From: Butyrivibrio sp. MC2013
Lineage (GTDB): Bacteria; Bacillota; Clostridia; Lachnospirales; Lachnospiraceae
Reading direction: 5' to 3'
DNA length: 64,000 nt
Assembly (NCBI RefSeq): GCF_000424585.1
Contig: NZ_KE384211.1
Coordinates: 268,348-332,347 of the forward strand
Numbering within the stretch: the stretch's first letter is position 1; every line of letters starts with the position of its first letter. A model generated the notes under the pieces. That model was not told the DNA's origin and searched no databases. It saw nothing but the letters and a program-made list of their open reading frames with translations. This document shows, in pieces, positions 32,864 to 41,862 of this stretch. The position numbers and the translations under genes were made by a program.

Positions 32864-34504
32864 TTAATCGTCTTCTTCGTCTTCGTCGGTAGTCTGATAA
32901 ACTGTTCTCTTACGAGCCATCTCATCGCTTTCAAGATATTCGTCGTATGTAGTACGCTTATCAACAAGGCTGCCGTCAGGAAGGATCTCCATGATCCTGT
33001 TGGCTGTTGTCTGCACTACCTGGTGGTCTCTGCAGGCAAAGAGCTCAACTCCGGGGAACTTGACCATACCGTCATTAAGAGCGGTAATGGATTCCATATC
33101 CAGGTGGTTGGTAGGCTCGTCAAAGATCAGTACATTGGCTCCGCTGATCATCATCTTGGACAGAAGGCAGCGCACCTTCTCACCACCGGAGAGGATCTTG
33201 ACCTTCTTTACACCATCCTCGCCGGCAAAGAGCATACGTCCAAGGTAACCTCTTACGTATGTGGCATCCTTGACCTCTGAATACTGGGTCAGCCACTCGG
33301 CTATGGTGTAGTCATTATCAAATTCCCTGGTATTATCCTTGGGGAAATATGCCTGGGATGTGGTCACACCCCACTTATATGTGCCTTCGTCAGGCTCCAT
33401 CTCTCCTGTAAGTATCTGGAAAAGAGTAGTCTTTGCAAGCTCTGTACCGCCTACAAAAGCGATCTTGTCATCATGCTGTACTACAAAAGAAACATCATTA
33501 AGCACCTTTACGCCGTTTACAGTTTTGCTGATGTGCTCCACTGTCAGTACTTCATTACCGATCTCTCTGTTGGGCCTGAAATCAATATAAGGATACTTAC
33601 GGCTTGAAGGTCTCATATCATCCAGCTGGATCTTCTCAAGAGCACGCTTTCTGGAAGTAGCCTGCTTGGACTTACTTGCATTAGCTGAGAATCTTGCTAT
33701 AAATTCCTTTAGCTCCTTGATCTGCTCTTCCTTCTTCTTGTTAGCTTCCTTCATCTGACGGATCATCAGCTGTGAAGACTCGTACCAGAAGTCATAGTTA
33801 CCGGCATAGAGCTGGATCTTGCCATAATCGATATCAGCGATATATGTACATACCTTGTTAAGGAAGTATCTGTCATGGGATACTACAATAACGGTGTTCT
33901 CAAAATTGATCAGGAACTCTTCAAGCCATGCGATAGCGTCCAGATCCAGGTGGTTGGTAGGCTCGTCCAGAAGGAGTATATCAGGATTACCAAAGAGTGC
34001 TCTTGCCAAAAGGACCTTGACCTTCATAGCACCGTTTAGCTCTTTCATGAGCTTTTGATGATATTCTGTCTCGATGCCCAGACCATTAAGGAGTGATTCT
34101 GCATTGGACTCAGCTTCCCATCCGTCCATCTCGGCAAACTCAGCCTCAAGCTCGGAAGCTCTTATGCCGTCTTCATCTGAGAAATCTTCCTTGGCATATA
34201 TCTCATCCTTTTCTCTCATGATCTCAAAGAGTCTTGAATTACCGCCTATAACAGTATCCAGTACCACCTGATCATCATACTTGTACTGATCCTGCTCCAA
34301 GAATGAGAGACGCTGGCCTTCAGTCATGGTAACATCGCCGTTTGTGGTCTCAAGTCTTCCGGAGAGGATCTTAAGGAATGTTGATTTACCGGCACCGTTA
34401 GCGCCGATAATACCATAGCAGTTACCCTCAGTGAACTTGATATTAACATCTTCGAAAAGGGCCTTTTTGCCAACACGTAAAGTAACTCCGTTTGCCTGAA
34501 TCAT
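32864..34504 (-). CDS. ABC-F family ATPase (YbiT/YkpA-like)
   Basis: 546-residue soluble double ABC protein of the ribosome-associated ABC-F group. Walker A 1 GANGAGKST; Walker B 1 ILLLDEPTNHLD; switch VSHDRYF; linker with basic residues about 240-300; Walker B 2 LIFDEPTNHLD; acidic tail (TTDEDEEDD). Odd residues: signature 1 reads LNGAMKVKV rather than LSGGE/LTGSEKV; Walker A 2 reads GGTELAKTT; the second switch region is FACRDHQ, lacking the histidine of SHD. The ELAKTT form is normal in this subgroup, but the missing His is not. Probably translation-related. Confidence 0.87.
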   Translation of the reverse strand: MIQANGVTLRVGKKALFEDVNIKFTEGNCYGIIGANGAGKSTFLKILSGRLETTNGDVTMTEGQRLSFLEQDQYKYDDQVVLDTVIGGNSRLFEIMREKDEIYAKEDFSDEDGIRASELEAEFAEMDGWEAESNAESLLNGLGIETEYHQKLMKELNGAMKVKVLLARALFGNPDILLLDEPTNHLDLDAIAWLEEFLINFENTVIVVSHDRYFLNKVCTYIADIDYGKIQLYAGNYDFWYESSQLMIRQMKEANKKKEEQIKELKEFIARFSANASKSKQATSRKRALEKIQLDDMRPSSRKYPYIDFRPNREIGNEVLTVEHISKTVNGVKVLNDVSFVVQHDDKIAFVGGTELAKTTLFQILTGEMEPDEGTYKWGVTTSQAYFPKDNTREFDNDYTIAEWLTQYSEVKDATYVRGYLGRMLFAGEDGVKKVKILSGGEKVRCLLSKMMISGANVLIFDEPTNHLDMESITALNDGMVKFPGVELFACRDHQVVQTTANRIMEILPDGSLVDKRTTYDEYLESDEMARKRTVYQTTDEDEEDD

Positions 34505-34642
34505 ACTAATCCTTTCAGTAAATCTACTCGTGATAAATAATTAAACTTCTCTTGTTATGTATTATAATCAGTATCTGCCGCCCTCAGGGAGCAAATACGT
34601 ACTTACGTTTATACACCAATGCAACATTATATAGGAATATTA

Positions 34643-35506
34643 TTATTTTGCAAGTGCCTTATTATCAGCAGCTTCCCTTATGGCAAGATAATATTCCTCC
34701 GGTACGGATAATCTCCCCTTGCCGCTTCCCAGATCTATCCCTTCCTTATTGGCTCCATGGAAGTCTGAGCCCCCTGATCTTAAGAGGCCAAAGTCACTTG
34801 CTATCCTCTTCATATCCCTTTCTTCGGAAGGAGTATATGTGGAATAAATGACCTCTATGCCCATAAGCCCTTCTTCCTTAAGCTCTCCCACCAGGCGCCT
34901 TAGCCTTGCATCAGACATGTGGTAGAGAACAGGATGCGCCAGGATGGGTACGCCTCCTGCTTCAAGGACCATTTTTACAGCCATTGCAGGGCTGATCTTT
35001 TCCCTGGGCACAAAGCATTTGCACCTGTCTCCAATATATCTGTCAAAAGCCTCCTGGAGAGATCCCACCATCTTATGCTCCAGCATATATCTGGCATAAT
35101 GAGCCCTGGTAATAACAGATTCGGGAAAAGCTTCCTGCAGCCTGTCAAAGCTTATATCCAGGCCGTTTTCCCTAAGGAGCTCGCACATCCTGATATTTCT
35201 CCTGACTCTGGAATCCACAAATTCATCTAGCCTTGCAGCCACAGATTCATTTCGGTAATCCATGTAAAGGCCCACTATATGGATATCTCTGCCTTCATAT
35301 TCACTGCTAAACTCAATACCCGGTATAAACTCCAGATCATCATAGGCTTTTGCTGCCTCAGCAGCTTCATCAAGTCCTGCTACAGTATCGTGATCTGTAA
35401 GAGCCAGAGCTGCAAGTCCCTTATCATGAGCCATTTTCACAAGCTGTGAGGGCCTTACGCTCCCGTCTGAAGCAGTGGAATGTGTATGTAAGTCTACTAT
35501 TCTCAT
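34643..35506 (-). CDS. PHP domain phosphoesterase
   Basis: 287 residues, starting MRIVDLHTHSTASDGSVRPS with metal ligands HTH, then LALTDHDTVAGLDEA, FIPGIEFSSEY, GVPILAHPVLYH, and C-terminal RSGGSDFHG. This is the PHP family related to RNase AM (YciV/TrpH) that act on 3',5'-bisphosphates or 5'-RNA ends. ATG at 35506 has GAGGAGG immediately upstream; an earlier TTG is too close. All metal ligands seem present. Confidence 0.87.
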   Translation of the reverse strand: MRIVDLHTHSTASDGSVRPSQLVKMAHDKGLAALALTDHDTVAGLDEAAEAAKAYDDLEFIPGIEFSSEYEGRDIHIVGLYMDYRNESVAARLDEFVDSRVRRNIRMCELLRENGLDISFDRLQEAFPESVITRAHYARYMLEHKMVGSLQEAFDRYIGDRCKCFVPREKISPAMAVKMVLEAGGVPILAHPVLYHMSDARLRRLVGELKEEGLMGIEVIYSTYTPSEERDMKRIASDFGLLRSGGSDFHGANKEGIDLGSGKGRLSVPEEYYLAIREAADNKALAK

Positions 35507-35597
35507 AGTCCTCCTCAATCTCTTATATTGTCATGAGCATCAAAAGTGCTTTCATAAAAGAAACCAATCCCATAAAACAGATCAATCCCAAAAAGAA

Positions 35598-35620
35598 ACC
35601 GGTGACACAAAGTCACCGGT
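35598..35620 (-). terminator. Terminator after the 82-aa gene
   Basis: Perfect ACCGGTGAC/GTCACCGGT stem, 5-base loop, then TTCTTTTT on the minus strand. Confidence 0.82.
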
Positions 35621-35674
35621 AATATCAAAGTCCTGATCAGGATAAAAAAGGCATCAAAGTACCTCTGCCGTTCC

Positions 35675-35923
35675 TCATCCCTCAACTATAAGATATCTTC
35701 CGTCTCCTATATCAAAAACCTCAGAAGCTTCAAGGATGCTGTCAATATCAAAATCAACACCGGCCTCTTCGAAGTATTCCACAACCTCTTTGGCGGAATC
35801 AACTACAACAGCACAGCAATCATCCAAAAAAGCCTCAGCCTCTTCAGGCGAGTCGGCAACATTCTCAGGAAAGAGCTGACCCTGATTCTTCAGAAAACAA
35901 TCAAGAACTTCATCATCATACAT
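35675..35923 (-). CDS. Small acidic hypothetical protein, 82 aa
   Basis: Starts MYDDEVLDCFLKNQGQLFPE; strongly acidic, with SPEEAEAFLDDCCAVVVDSA and IDSILEASEVFDIGDGRYLI. Probably a small globular helical protein. ATG at 35923 is used because AGAGGTG lies 8 bases upstream. It follows maf by 29 bp and ends the ppk-maf gene line. No family recognised. Confidence 0.65.
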   Translation of the reverse strand: MYDDEVLDCFLKNQGQLFPENVADSPEEAEAFLDDCCAVVVDSAKEVVEYFEEAGVDFDIDSILEASEVFDIGDGRYLIVEG

Positions 35924-35952
35924 AAGCAAACACCTCTGGTATATCTGTAAAA

Positions 35953-36615
35953 TCAAATGAGTCCATATATATCCAGGCTCCTGTAAAGTCTGGAAACAGG
36001 TAGTCCTACCACATTATTATAATCGCCATTTATGCCCTTAATATTAATAGCAAAACTACCCTGGATACCATAAGCCCCTGCTTTATCATAGGGCTCCTCG
36101 CCGGATATATAGTCCTCGATCATTGAAGATGACATAGGATAGACCATGACTCTTGTAAGCTCATGAAAGGTAACATATTTATCGCATCCCTCATCCGGCC
36201 AAATAAATGTAACCCCGGTAAACACCTCATGCTCGCCGCCCTGGATGCTATCTATCATTTCCCTTGCATTATCTTTGTCAACTGGCTTACCCATCACCTT
36301 ATGATTATATGATACAACGGTATCTGCGCCGATTACAACAGGTCCGGAGCCAAAATAAGAAAAGCCATCTGTTATATTATCACCAGCTTCTCCATTGTAT
36401 GCAGGAAGCCTTGTGGGAGCTATCATCTGTCTGCCGGTAACTTTCTCAAATACTTCTCTGGCCTTTTGAAAAGACAATTCTTCAACCAGGAGCGCCGGAT
36501 CATCAGCCTCTGCCTTTTCCTCCCCTACAGCGGGTATTATCCTGCATTCAAGTCCTGCCTGTTTCATAAGCTCGCGTCTTCTGGGGCTGGCAGAAGCCAG
36601 TATCAGATCTGTCAT
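35953..36615 (-). CDS. maf: Maf-like nucleotide pyrophosphatase
   Basis: Hydrolyses non-canonical or UTP/TTP-type nucleotides to monophosphates. 220 residues beginning MTDLILASASPRRRELMKQA, the Maf signature. Later PVVIGADTVVSYNHKVMGKP and DNAREMIDSIQGGEHEVFTG and KAGAYGIQGSFAINIKGING are typical. It is about 25-30 residues longer than usual owing to an insert around residues 60-88 (MIAPTRLPAYNGEAGDNITD). ATG at 36615 (AAGGAG, 8 bases) is preferred over a GTG at 36621. Lies 17 bp behind ppk1. Confidence 0.92.
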   Translation of the reverse strand: MTDLILASASPRRRELMKQAGLECRIIPAVGEEKAEADDPALLVEELSFQKAREVFEKVTGRQMIAPTRLPAYNGEAGDNITDGFSYFGSGPVVIGADTVVSYNHKVMGKPVDKDNAREMIDSIQGGEHEVFTGVTFIWPDEGCDKYVTFHELTRVMVYPMSSSMIEDYISGEEPYDKAGAYGIQGSFAINIKGINGDYNNVVGLPVSRLYRSLDIYGLI

Positions 36616-36632
36616 TATCACTACTCCTTATA

Positions 36633-38831
36633 TCAATGTTCTAAATTATTTATTTCCTCCGGTCCCTTTTCCGGAATAAATGTACGGGAATCTCCAGTCA
36701 GGGAGATGTTCTTACTCTCCAAAAGCCAGGCTTCATCGCCAAAGAGCTTCTGGGAATTCAGCTCGGTCTTGCCCCTCTTGTCCACCTTGTTGTAGCTGTC
36801 ATCAGGAGCCAGGATATGCGCCTTCTCAGTATCTCTGAGCTCTGCATCCAAGATATGCCTGATCTTGTCCTGCAGCCTTCCCTCTTCTATAGGGAACATG
36901 ATCTCAACGCGGCGCTCCAGATTCCTGGGCATCCAGTCAGCTGAGCTGCAGTAATACTCAGGCTTACCGGCGTTTTCAAAATAGAATATCCTGCTGTGTT
37001 CAAGATAGTTACCCACAATAGATCTGACTCTTATATTGTCTGACAGACCGGGAATCCCTGCCTTAAGAGAGCATATGCCTCTGACTATGAGATCTATCCT
37101 GACTCCTGCCTGGCTAGCTCTGTAGAGGGCTGCTATCACGTCCTTGTGGCAGATGGAGTTCATCTTGGCTATGATCCTGGAAGTCTCACCGCGCCTTGCA
37201 TTATCAGCCTCTCTGTCGATCATGTATATGATCCTGTCCTTGAGCCATAGGGGAGCCAGGCTCAGTCTGTTCCAGGCCAGAGGCTCTGAATAGCCTGACA
37301 GCATATTAAATACCGCCGTAGCATCCTCGCCAAAGGCATCCTTACAGGTAAAGAGGCCTATATCCGTATAGAGCTTGGCTGTGGAATCATTATAGTTACC
37401 TGTTGCCAGGTGTACATATCTGCGGATACCCTCATCCTCTCTTCGTACCACAAGAGTTATCTTGCAGTGAGTCTTGAGACCTACCAGACCATATATAACA
37501 TGACAGCCCGCCTGCTCCAGCTTCTTGGCCCATACTATATTATTCTCTTCATCAAATCTGGCCTTGAGCTCTACCAGCACAGTAACCTGCTTGCCGTTAT
37601 CAGCAGCTCTAGCCAGGGCTGCTATGATAGGCGAATTACCTGATACTCTGTAGAGAGTCTGCTTGATAGCCAGGACCTTGGGATCGGAAGCAGCGTCAGA
37701 TACAAATCTTACCACAGGATCAAAGGTCTGATAGGGATGATGCATCAGGATATCACCCTGCCTTATAGATGCAAATATATTCTCATCAGGGCTGATCTCG
37801 GGAACAATGGCTGGATCCTTGTAGCCATGCTCTTTGAGATGCTCAAAACCCTCTATCTTGTAGACCTTCATCAGGAAAGTGAGATCCAGAGGACCATCTA
37901 TGGAATAGATATCCTTATCGGATATACCCATCTCATCCACTATGGTCTTCATGAGCTTTTTATCCATCATGCTGTCAACTTCCAGCCTGATAGCTTCACC
38001 CCATGCCCTCTTCTTGACCTGCTTCTCGATCTCTTTTAACAGGTCCTCAGCCTCATCTTCATCTATGGACAGATCGGCATTTCTCTCTACCCTAAAGCAA
38101 TAGGAGCTCTCAATATCATAGTTCAAAAAGAGCTTGTCCATATTTCTGAGAATGACCTGCTCAAGGAGGATGATCTTTCTCTGCTCTCCTTCATATTGAG
38201 GAAGCTCCAATATCCTGGGCAGTACGTCAGGTACCTGTACTGTGGCAAAATCATATTTGGAGCCCTTGGACTTTTTGCTCTCAGGCCTTACCTTTGGACG
38301 GATCAGCGCTCCGATATTGAGACTCTTATTTCTGATAAGAGGGAAGGGCCTTGAAGAATCCACAGCCATAGGTGTGAGAACAGGATATACAAACTCCGTG
38401 AAATACCTGTCCACATATTCAGCCTCTTCCTCTGAGAGTTCCTTGTGATTGCGGACAATATAGAGTCCGTTCTCTTCCATGAGGGGCAGCAGCATCTTGT
38501 TAAAAGTGTGATACTGCAGGCTGACAAACTCATGCAGAGATTCGGACACCTGCTCCAGCTGCATGGAAGCCGTTAGTCCCGCTATGTCAGGCTTGGAATA
38601 CTGGGCATGGATCATATCCTTTAGGGATGCCACCCTGACCATAAAGAATTCATCCAAATTGGAAGCAGTTATAGACAGGAACTTTAGCCTCTCAAACAGG
38701 GGATTGGACTTGTCCCTGGCTTCTGACAAAACTCGTTTATTAAAGGATATCCATGATAATTCCCTATTGGTATAGTACTTGGGATCTTCGACGTTTATAG
38801 CGCCGCTTTTGTGATTATTCATATCAGCCAT
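36633..38831 (-). CDS. ppk1: Polyphosphate kinase 1
   Basis: Makes polyphosphate from ATP. 732 residues (usual about 690-720). N-terminal domain YYTNRELSWISFNKRVLSEA; HHPYQTFDPVVRFV; phosphohistidine region YGLVGLKTHCKITLVVRR and the second PLD-like half with RGICSLKAGIPGLSDN and IVGNYLEHSRIFYFEN. The autophosphorylated His in KTHCK is present. The C-terminus has an extra about 40-residue polar tail (ESKNISLTGDSRTFIPEKGP). Downstream of ppx on the same strand with 97 bp between; maf follows. Confidence 0.96.
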   Translation of the reverse strand: MADMNNHKSGAINVEDPKYYTNRELSWISFNKRVLSEARDKSNPLFERLKFLSITASNLDEFFMVRVASLKDMIHAQYSKPDIAGLTASMQLEQVSESLHEFVSLQYHTFNKMLLPLMEENGLYIVRNHKELSEEEAEYVDRYFTEFVYPVLTPMAVDSSRPFPLIRNKSLNIGALIRPKVRPESKKSKGSKYDFATVQVPDVLPRILELPQYEGEQRKIILLEQVILRNMDKLFLNYDIESSYCFRVERNADLSIDEDEAEDLLKEIEKQVKKRAWGEAIRLEVDSMMDKKLMKTIVDEMGISDKDIYSIDGPLDLTFLMKVYKIEGFEHLKEHGYKDPAIVPEISPDENIFASIRQGDILMHHPYQTFDPVVRFVSDAASDPKVLAIKQTLYRVSGNSPIIAALARAADNGKQVTVLVELKARFDEENNIVWAKKLEQAGCHVIYGLVGLKTHCKITLVVRREDEGIRRYVHLATGNYNDSTAKLYTDIGLFTCKDAFGEDATAVFNMLSGYSEPLAWNRLSLAPLWLKDRIIYMIDREADNARRGETSRIIAKMNSICHKDVIAALYRASQAGVRIDLIVRGICSLKAGIPGLSDNIRVRSIVGNYLEHSRIFYFENAGKPEYYCSSADWMPRNLERRVEIMFPIEEGRLQDKIRHILDAELRDTEKAHILAPDDSYNKVDKRGKTELNSQKLFGDEAWLLESKNISLTGDSRTFIPEKGPEEINNLEH

Positions 38832-38927
38832 AACCCCTCCATATCAGTAATCTTTTAATAAGCAAGATCACATATACCTTTTTGAAAATTTCTTTTCCCT
38901 CATCTGTAAGCTTATCTTTTGACCGGA

Positions 38928-40472
38928 CTAAAAGCTTCTCTTTTGCTTGATAACGGGTCTTACACCGTATATTTCCTCAAAGAAATCCGCTCTCTTTCCG
39001 ATCAGGCCTTTCTCAACCGTGATATCAAGATCAGTATCCACAGTGATGATCAGATCATTGTCACTAAATGAGATCTTAACACTCCTGAACTTCTGCTTGT
39101 GGGTACGATCCAGTCCGGAGGATATACGAAGTATGGCTGTAAGCCTGGCAATAGTCATATAATCCGTTCTGTTAAGACCTTCATAGCAGGCAGGAGAATC
39201 ATCATAGTATTCAAAGCGGTCATAATTGAATCTCACAATATTGGCTACCATGTGCCTCTCCCTGTGTGACAGGCCTATGATCTCTGTGGACATGATGATA
39301 TTGTAGCCGCAGTCTCCCATATTGATAAAGCTGATCATCTTGCCGCAATCATGGAGTATGGCCGAGAGCTCCAGCAGCAGCCTTTCTCTTTTGCCCATGC
39401 CATGCATCTTTTTGGTCTTGTCAAAGATATTGAGTGCTATGGAGCGCAGAGTCTCTCCTCGCTGCTTGCTGCCGCCATAGCGCCCCGCTATTGATTCGCC
39501 GCAGGCTATGATATCAGCAGAAAAATCATGCTTGAGATTCAGTATCTTCTTGTTCTCGGCAAATTCATAGGCCATTCCGTCACATAGCGTAGCTCCCGGA
39601 GCCCAGAAAAGCTCTGTGCTAAGGCTGTGAGCCAGACGGCTGATCAGAAGTCCTGATATGCAGGCAAGTCCTGCATACTCGGGGCTGATATTCATTTCCT
39701 TGCCAAGGTTTTCGGGAGAAAGGGACATAAAACGCTTTATCAGCTTGTCAAAATCTTCTCTTGTAAGATAAGACCTTGGATGACCCTCAGATGATAGTTT
39801 CTGTAGAATGGGGCTTATATATTCGTCAATGATTATGAGATTCTTGTATTTTTTGTCGGACAGGTACATATTGGACAGGATCGCCAGCTGAGGATCCACC
39901 AGCTCAGATATGAGATTCTCATAGAACTGACGCCCTTTGGAGAGGCTCTGCAGAGTCTGATTAAGGCGCAGTACACCCATCTTGAGATTCTGGGTAGTCA
40001 CCAGCTTGTCCTTGTTAAACAGTGACACCTGAATGGATCCGCCGCCTATATCTATAATGGCGGTGGATTTTTCAATGATATTCTCAAATTCATCAGTATG
40101 GAGAGCTATAGATTTGTAATCCAGAAATCTCTGCTCGGAATTGGACAATACGTCAACATGGATCCCAGTCCTTTGCTTTAGCTGAGACAGGATGATATTG
40201 ATATTGCGGGTCTCCCTCAGGGCGCTGGTGCCATAAGCCATGGAATAATCTGTTCCATAGCTCTTCATGATAGAGGAAAATTCCAGAAGAAGTCTGGACA
40301 ACTCATTAACATGTCTGGTGGAAATAGTACCTGTTGCATAAGTCTCGGTACCAAGATCGATCCTGTGCCTGATATGGTCCAGGGTCTTGATACCGCTCTT
40401 TTTGGATATCTCGTAGATCTTCATGGACAGTTCATAGGAGCCTACGTGGATCGCTGAAAAAACCGTACTCAT
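38928..40472 (-). CDS. ppx: Ppx/GppA phosphatase with HD-type C-terminus
   Basis: 514 residues. The N-terminal actin-like fold (MSTVFSAIHVGSYELSMKIY; STAIIDIGGGSIQVSLF) is the Ppx/GppA catalytic domain, cleaving polyphosphate or pppGpp. The C-terminal half has an HD-like region (RLLLELSAILHDCGKMISFI; SHRERHMVANIVRFN). In the N-terminal strand HVGSYE replaces the usual DIGSNS, i.e. an altered phosphate-binding Asp and Asn, which could lower activity. The next gene is ppk1, so synthesis and breakdown of polyphosphate are encoded side by side. ATG 40472 has GGAGG five bases ahead. Confidence 0.88.
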   Translation of the reverse strand: MSTVFSAIHVGSYELSMKIYEISKKSGIKTLDHIRHRIDLGTETYATGTISTRHVNELSRLLLEFSSIMKSYGTDYSMAYGTSALRETRNINIILSQLKQRTGIHVDVLSNSEQRFLDYKSIALHTDEFENIIEKSTAIIDIGGGSIQVSLFNKDKLVTTQNLKMGVLRLNQTLQSLSKGRQFYENLISELVDPQLAILSNMYLSDKKYKNLIIIDEYISPILQKLSSEGHPRSYLTREDFDKLIKRFMSLSPENLGKEMNISPEYAGLACISGLLISRLAHSLSTELFWAPGATLCDGMAYEFAENKKILNLKHDFSADIIACGESIAGRYGGSKQRGETLRSIALNIFDKTKKMHGMGKRERLLLELSAILHDCGKMISFINMGDCGYNIIMSTEIIGLSHRERHMVANIVRFNYDRFEYYDDSPACYEGLNRTDYMTIARLTAILRISSGLDRTHKQKFRSVKISFSDNDLIITVDTDLDITVEKGLIGKRADFFEEIYGVRPVIKQKRSF

Positions 40473-40534
40473 GTCTACCTCCATGCTATATTTACAGGTC
40501 AGATTCGCTAAATTCCAGCAATCTGCTATATAGA

Positions 40535-41818
40535 TCAGCAGCTAAGTCCCAAAAGATAATCTATAAACTGGGATGCAGTGCGCCCCGACAAACCGGAATG
40601 TGCCATCTCCCACTTGCGAGCCTCTGCAAGGAGCTCTTCTTCAGAAATATCAAGGCCTGCCCTCTGGGCCAGAGTGATAACGATATTCTGATATTCGTTA
40701 TAAGAAGGTCTGCCAAAATATATGCTCACACCGAAGCGGTCTGCCAGAGACAGCTTCTCCTGCACAGTATCATTTCTGTGTATATCACCTTCATCTGACA
40801 GGGATTTCTTGTCAGAAAAGCTCTCCTTGATCAAATGCCTTCTGTTAGATGTTGCATACATAAGAAGGTTCTCAGGCTTCTTTTCCAGGCCGCCTTCTAT
40901 CACAGCCTTCAGATATTTGTATTCAGTCTCAAAATCTTCAAAGGACAGATCATCCATATATATGATGAATCTGTAGTTCCTGCCCTTTATCTGGTCGATA
41001 ATATGGTTCAGGTCCTTGAACTGGTGCCTGTATACTTCGATTATCCTCAGGCCCTTGTCATAATATTCATTGGCAATAGCCTTGATACAGGTGCTCTTAC
41101 CTGTTCCTGCATCGCCGTAGAGCAGGCAGTTGTTGGAGGGCTTTCCTTCTATAAAGGCATCTGTGTTATCCACCAGCTTCTTCTTGGCTATTTCGTAGCC
41201 CACCAGATCAGAGAGCTTCACATGCCTGATATTCTTGATGGGGATGATCTCTCCCTCCAGATCTCTAAAGGCCTTGTGAAGGCCAAGCTTGCCCACGCCA
41301 AAGTCTTTGTAAAAAGCAGTAACAGCTGCTTTCATCTCTTTGGCATCAGCTGCCCTGCTAAGCTCATCTGCCAGATTACAGATCCTGTCCCTGATCCTTT
41401 TGTTGTATCTGCTATGATCAGCGCTGTCCGGCCTATAATCAAATATCAAGGGCAGCTCAGGAGCGCCCAGCTTCTTGATGATACCGGAGAAGTCATAATC
41501 AAAATACTCCCTGAGCTTCTCCATATCCATAAGAACCAGGTCATTTACACTGCCGTCTATCTCGCCTCTTCTCTCACATGCCAGAGAATAGGCATTCTCA
41601 TCATTGACAATGAGCTCTGCTATATGCACATGCCAAAGATTCCCATAAAAGCCCCCTGCAGATGCTCTCTCTACAAGCTCAGCCATACATTCATAAAGAA
41701 GTGTCCTGTCTCCGGAAAAAGATATCTTATCATCCTCGTCTCTCCGGATCAAATCTGCAAGTTTACTGAAAATACTGTCTTTTCCGATTGTCTGATAGCA
41801 AATGAAATCTCTATTCAT
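40535..41818 (-). CDS. DUF815 AAA+ type ATPase
   Basis: 427 residues, MNRDFICYQTIGKDSIFSKL start. Central Walker A LLYGDAGTGKSTCIKA (about residue 235), Walker B FIIYMDDLSFEDFE, sensor YATSNRRHLIKESF, arginine-type region LADRFGVSIYFGRPSYNEY. This is the DUF815 family of AAA+ ATPases, of unknown function, common in Firmicutes. Lies between ppx and pheA with short gaps. Confidence 0.87.
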   Translation of the reverse strand: MNRDFICYQTIGKDSIFSKLADLIRRDEDDKISFSGDRTLLYECMAELVERASAGGFYGNLWHVHIAELIVNDENAYSLACERRGEIDGSVNDLVLMDMEKLREYFDYDFSGIIKKLGAPELPLIFDYRPDSADHSRYNKRIRDRICNLADELSRAADAKEMKAAVTAFYKDFGVGKLGLHKAFRDLEGEIIPIKNIRHVKLSDLVGYEIAKKKLVDNTDAFIEGKPSNNCLLYGDAGTGKSTCIKAIANEYYDKGLRIIEVYRHQFKDLNHIIDQIKGRNYRFIIYMDDLSFEDFETEYKYLKAVIEGGLEKKPENLLMYATSNRRHLIKESFSDKKSLSDEGDIHRNDTVQEKLSLADRFGVSIYFGRPSYNEYQNIVITLAQRAGLDISEEELLAEARKWEMAHSGLSGRTASQFIDYLLGLSC

Positions 41819-41862
41819 TATATCATTTTCCCGTCTGTTTTTTGACTGTTTACTAGTTACTG

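Noticed and set aside
40835..41845. 336-codon plus-strand frame opposite the DUF815 gene
   Set aside because: Antisense shadow of a conserved AAA+ ATPase; no recognisable protein features.
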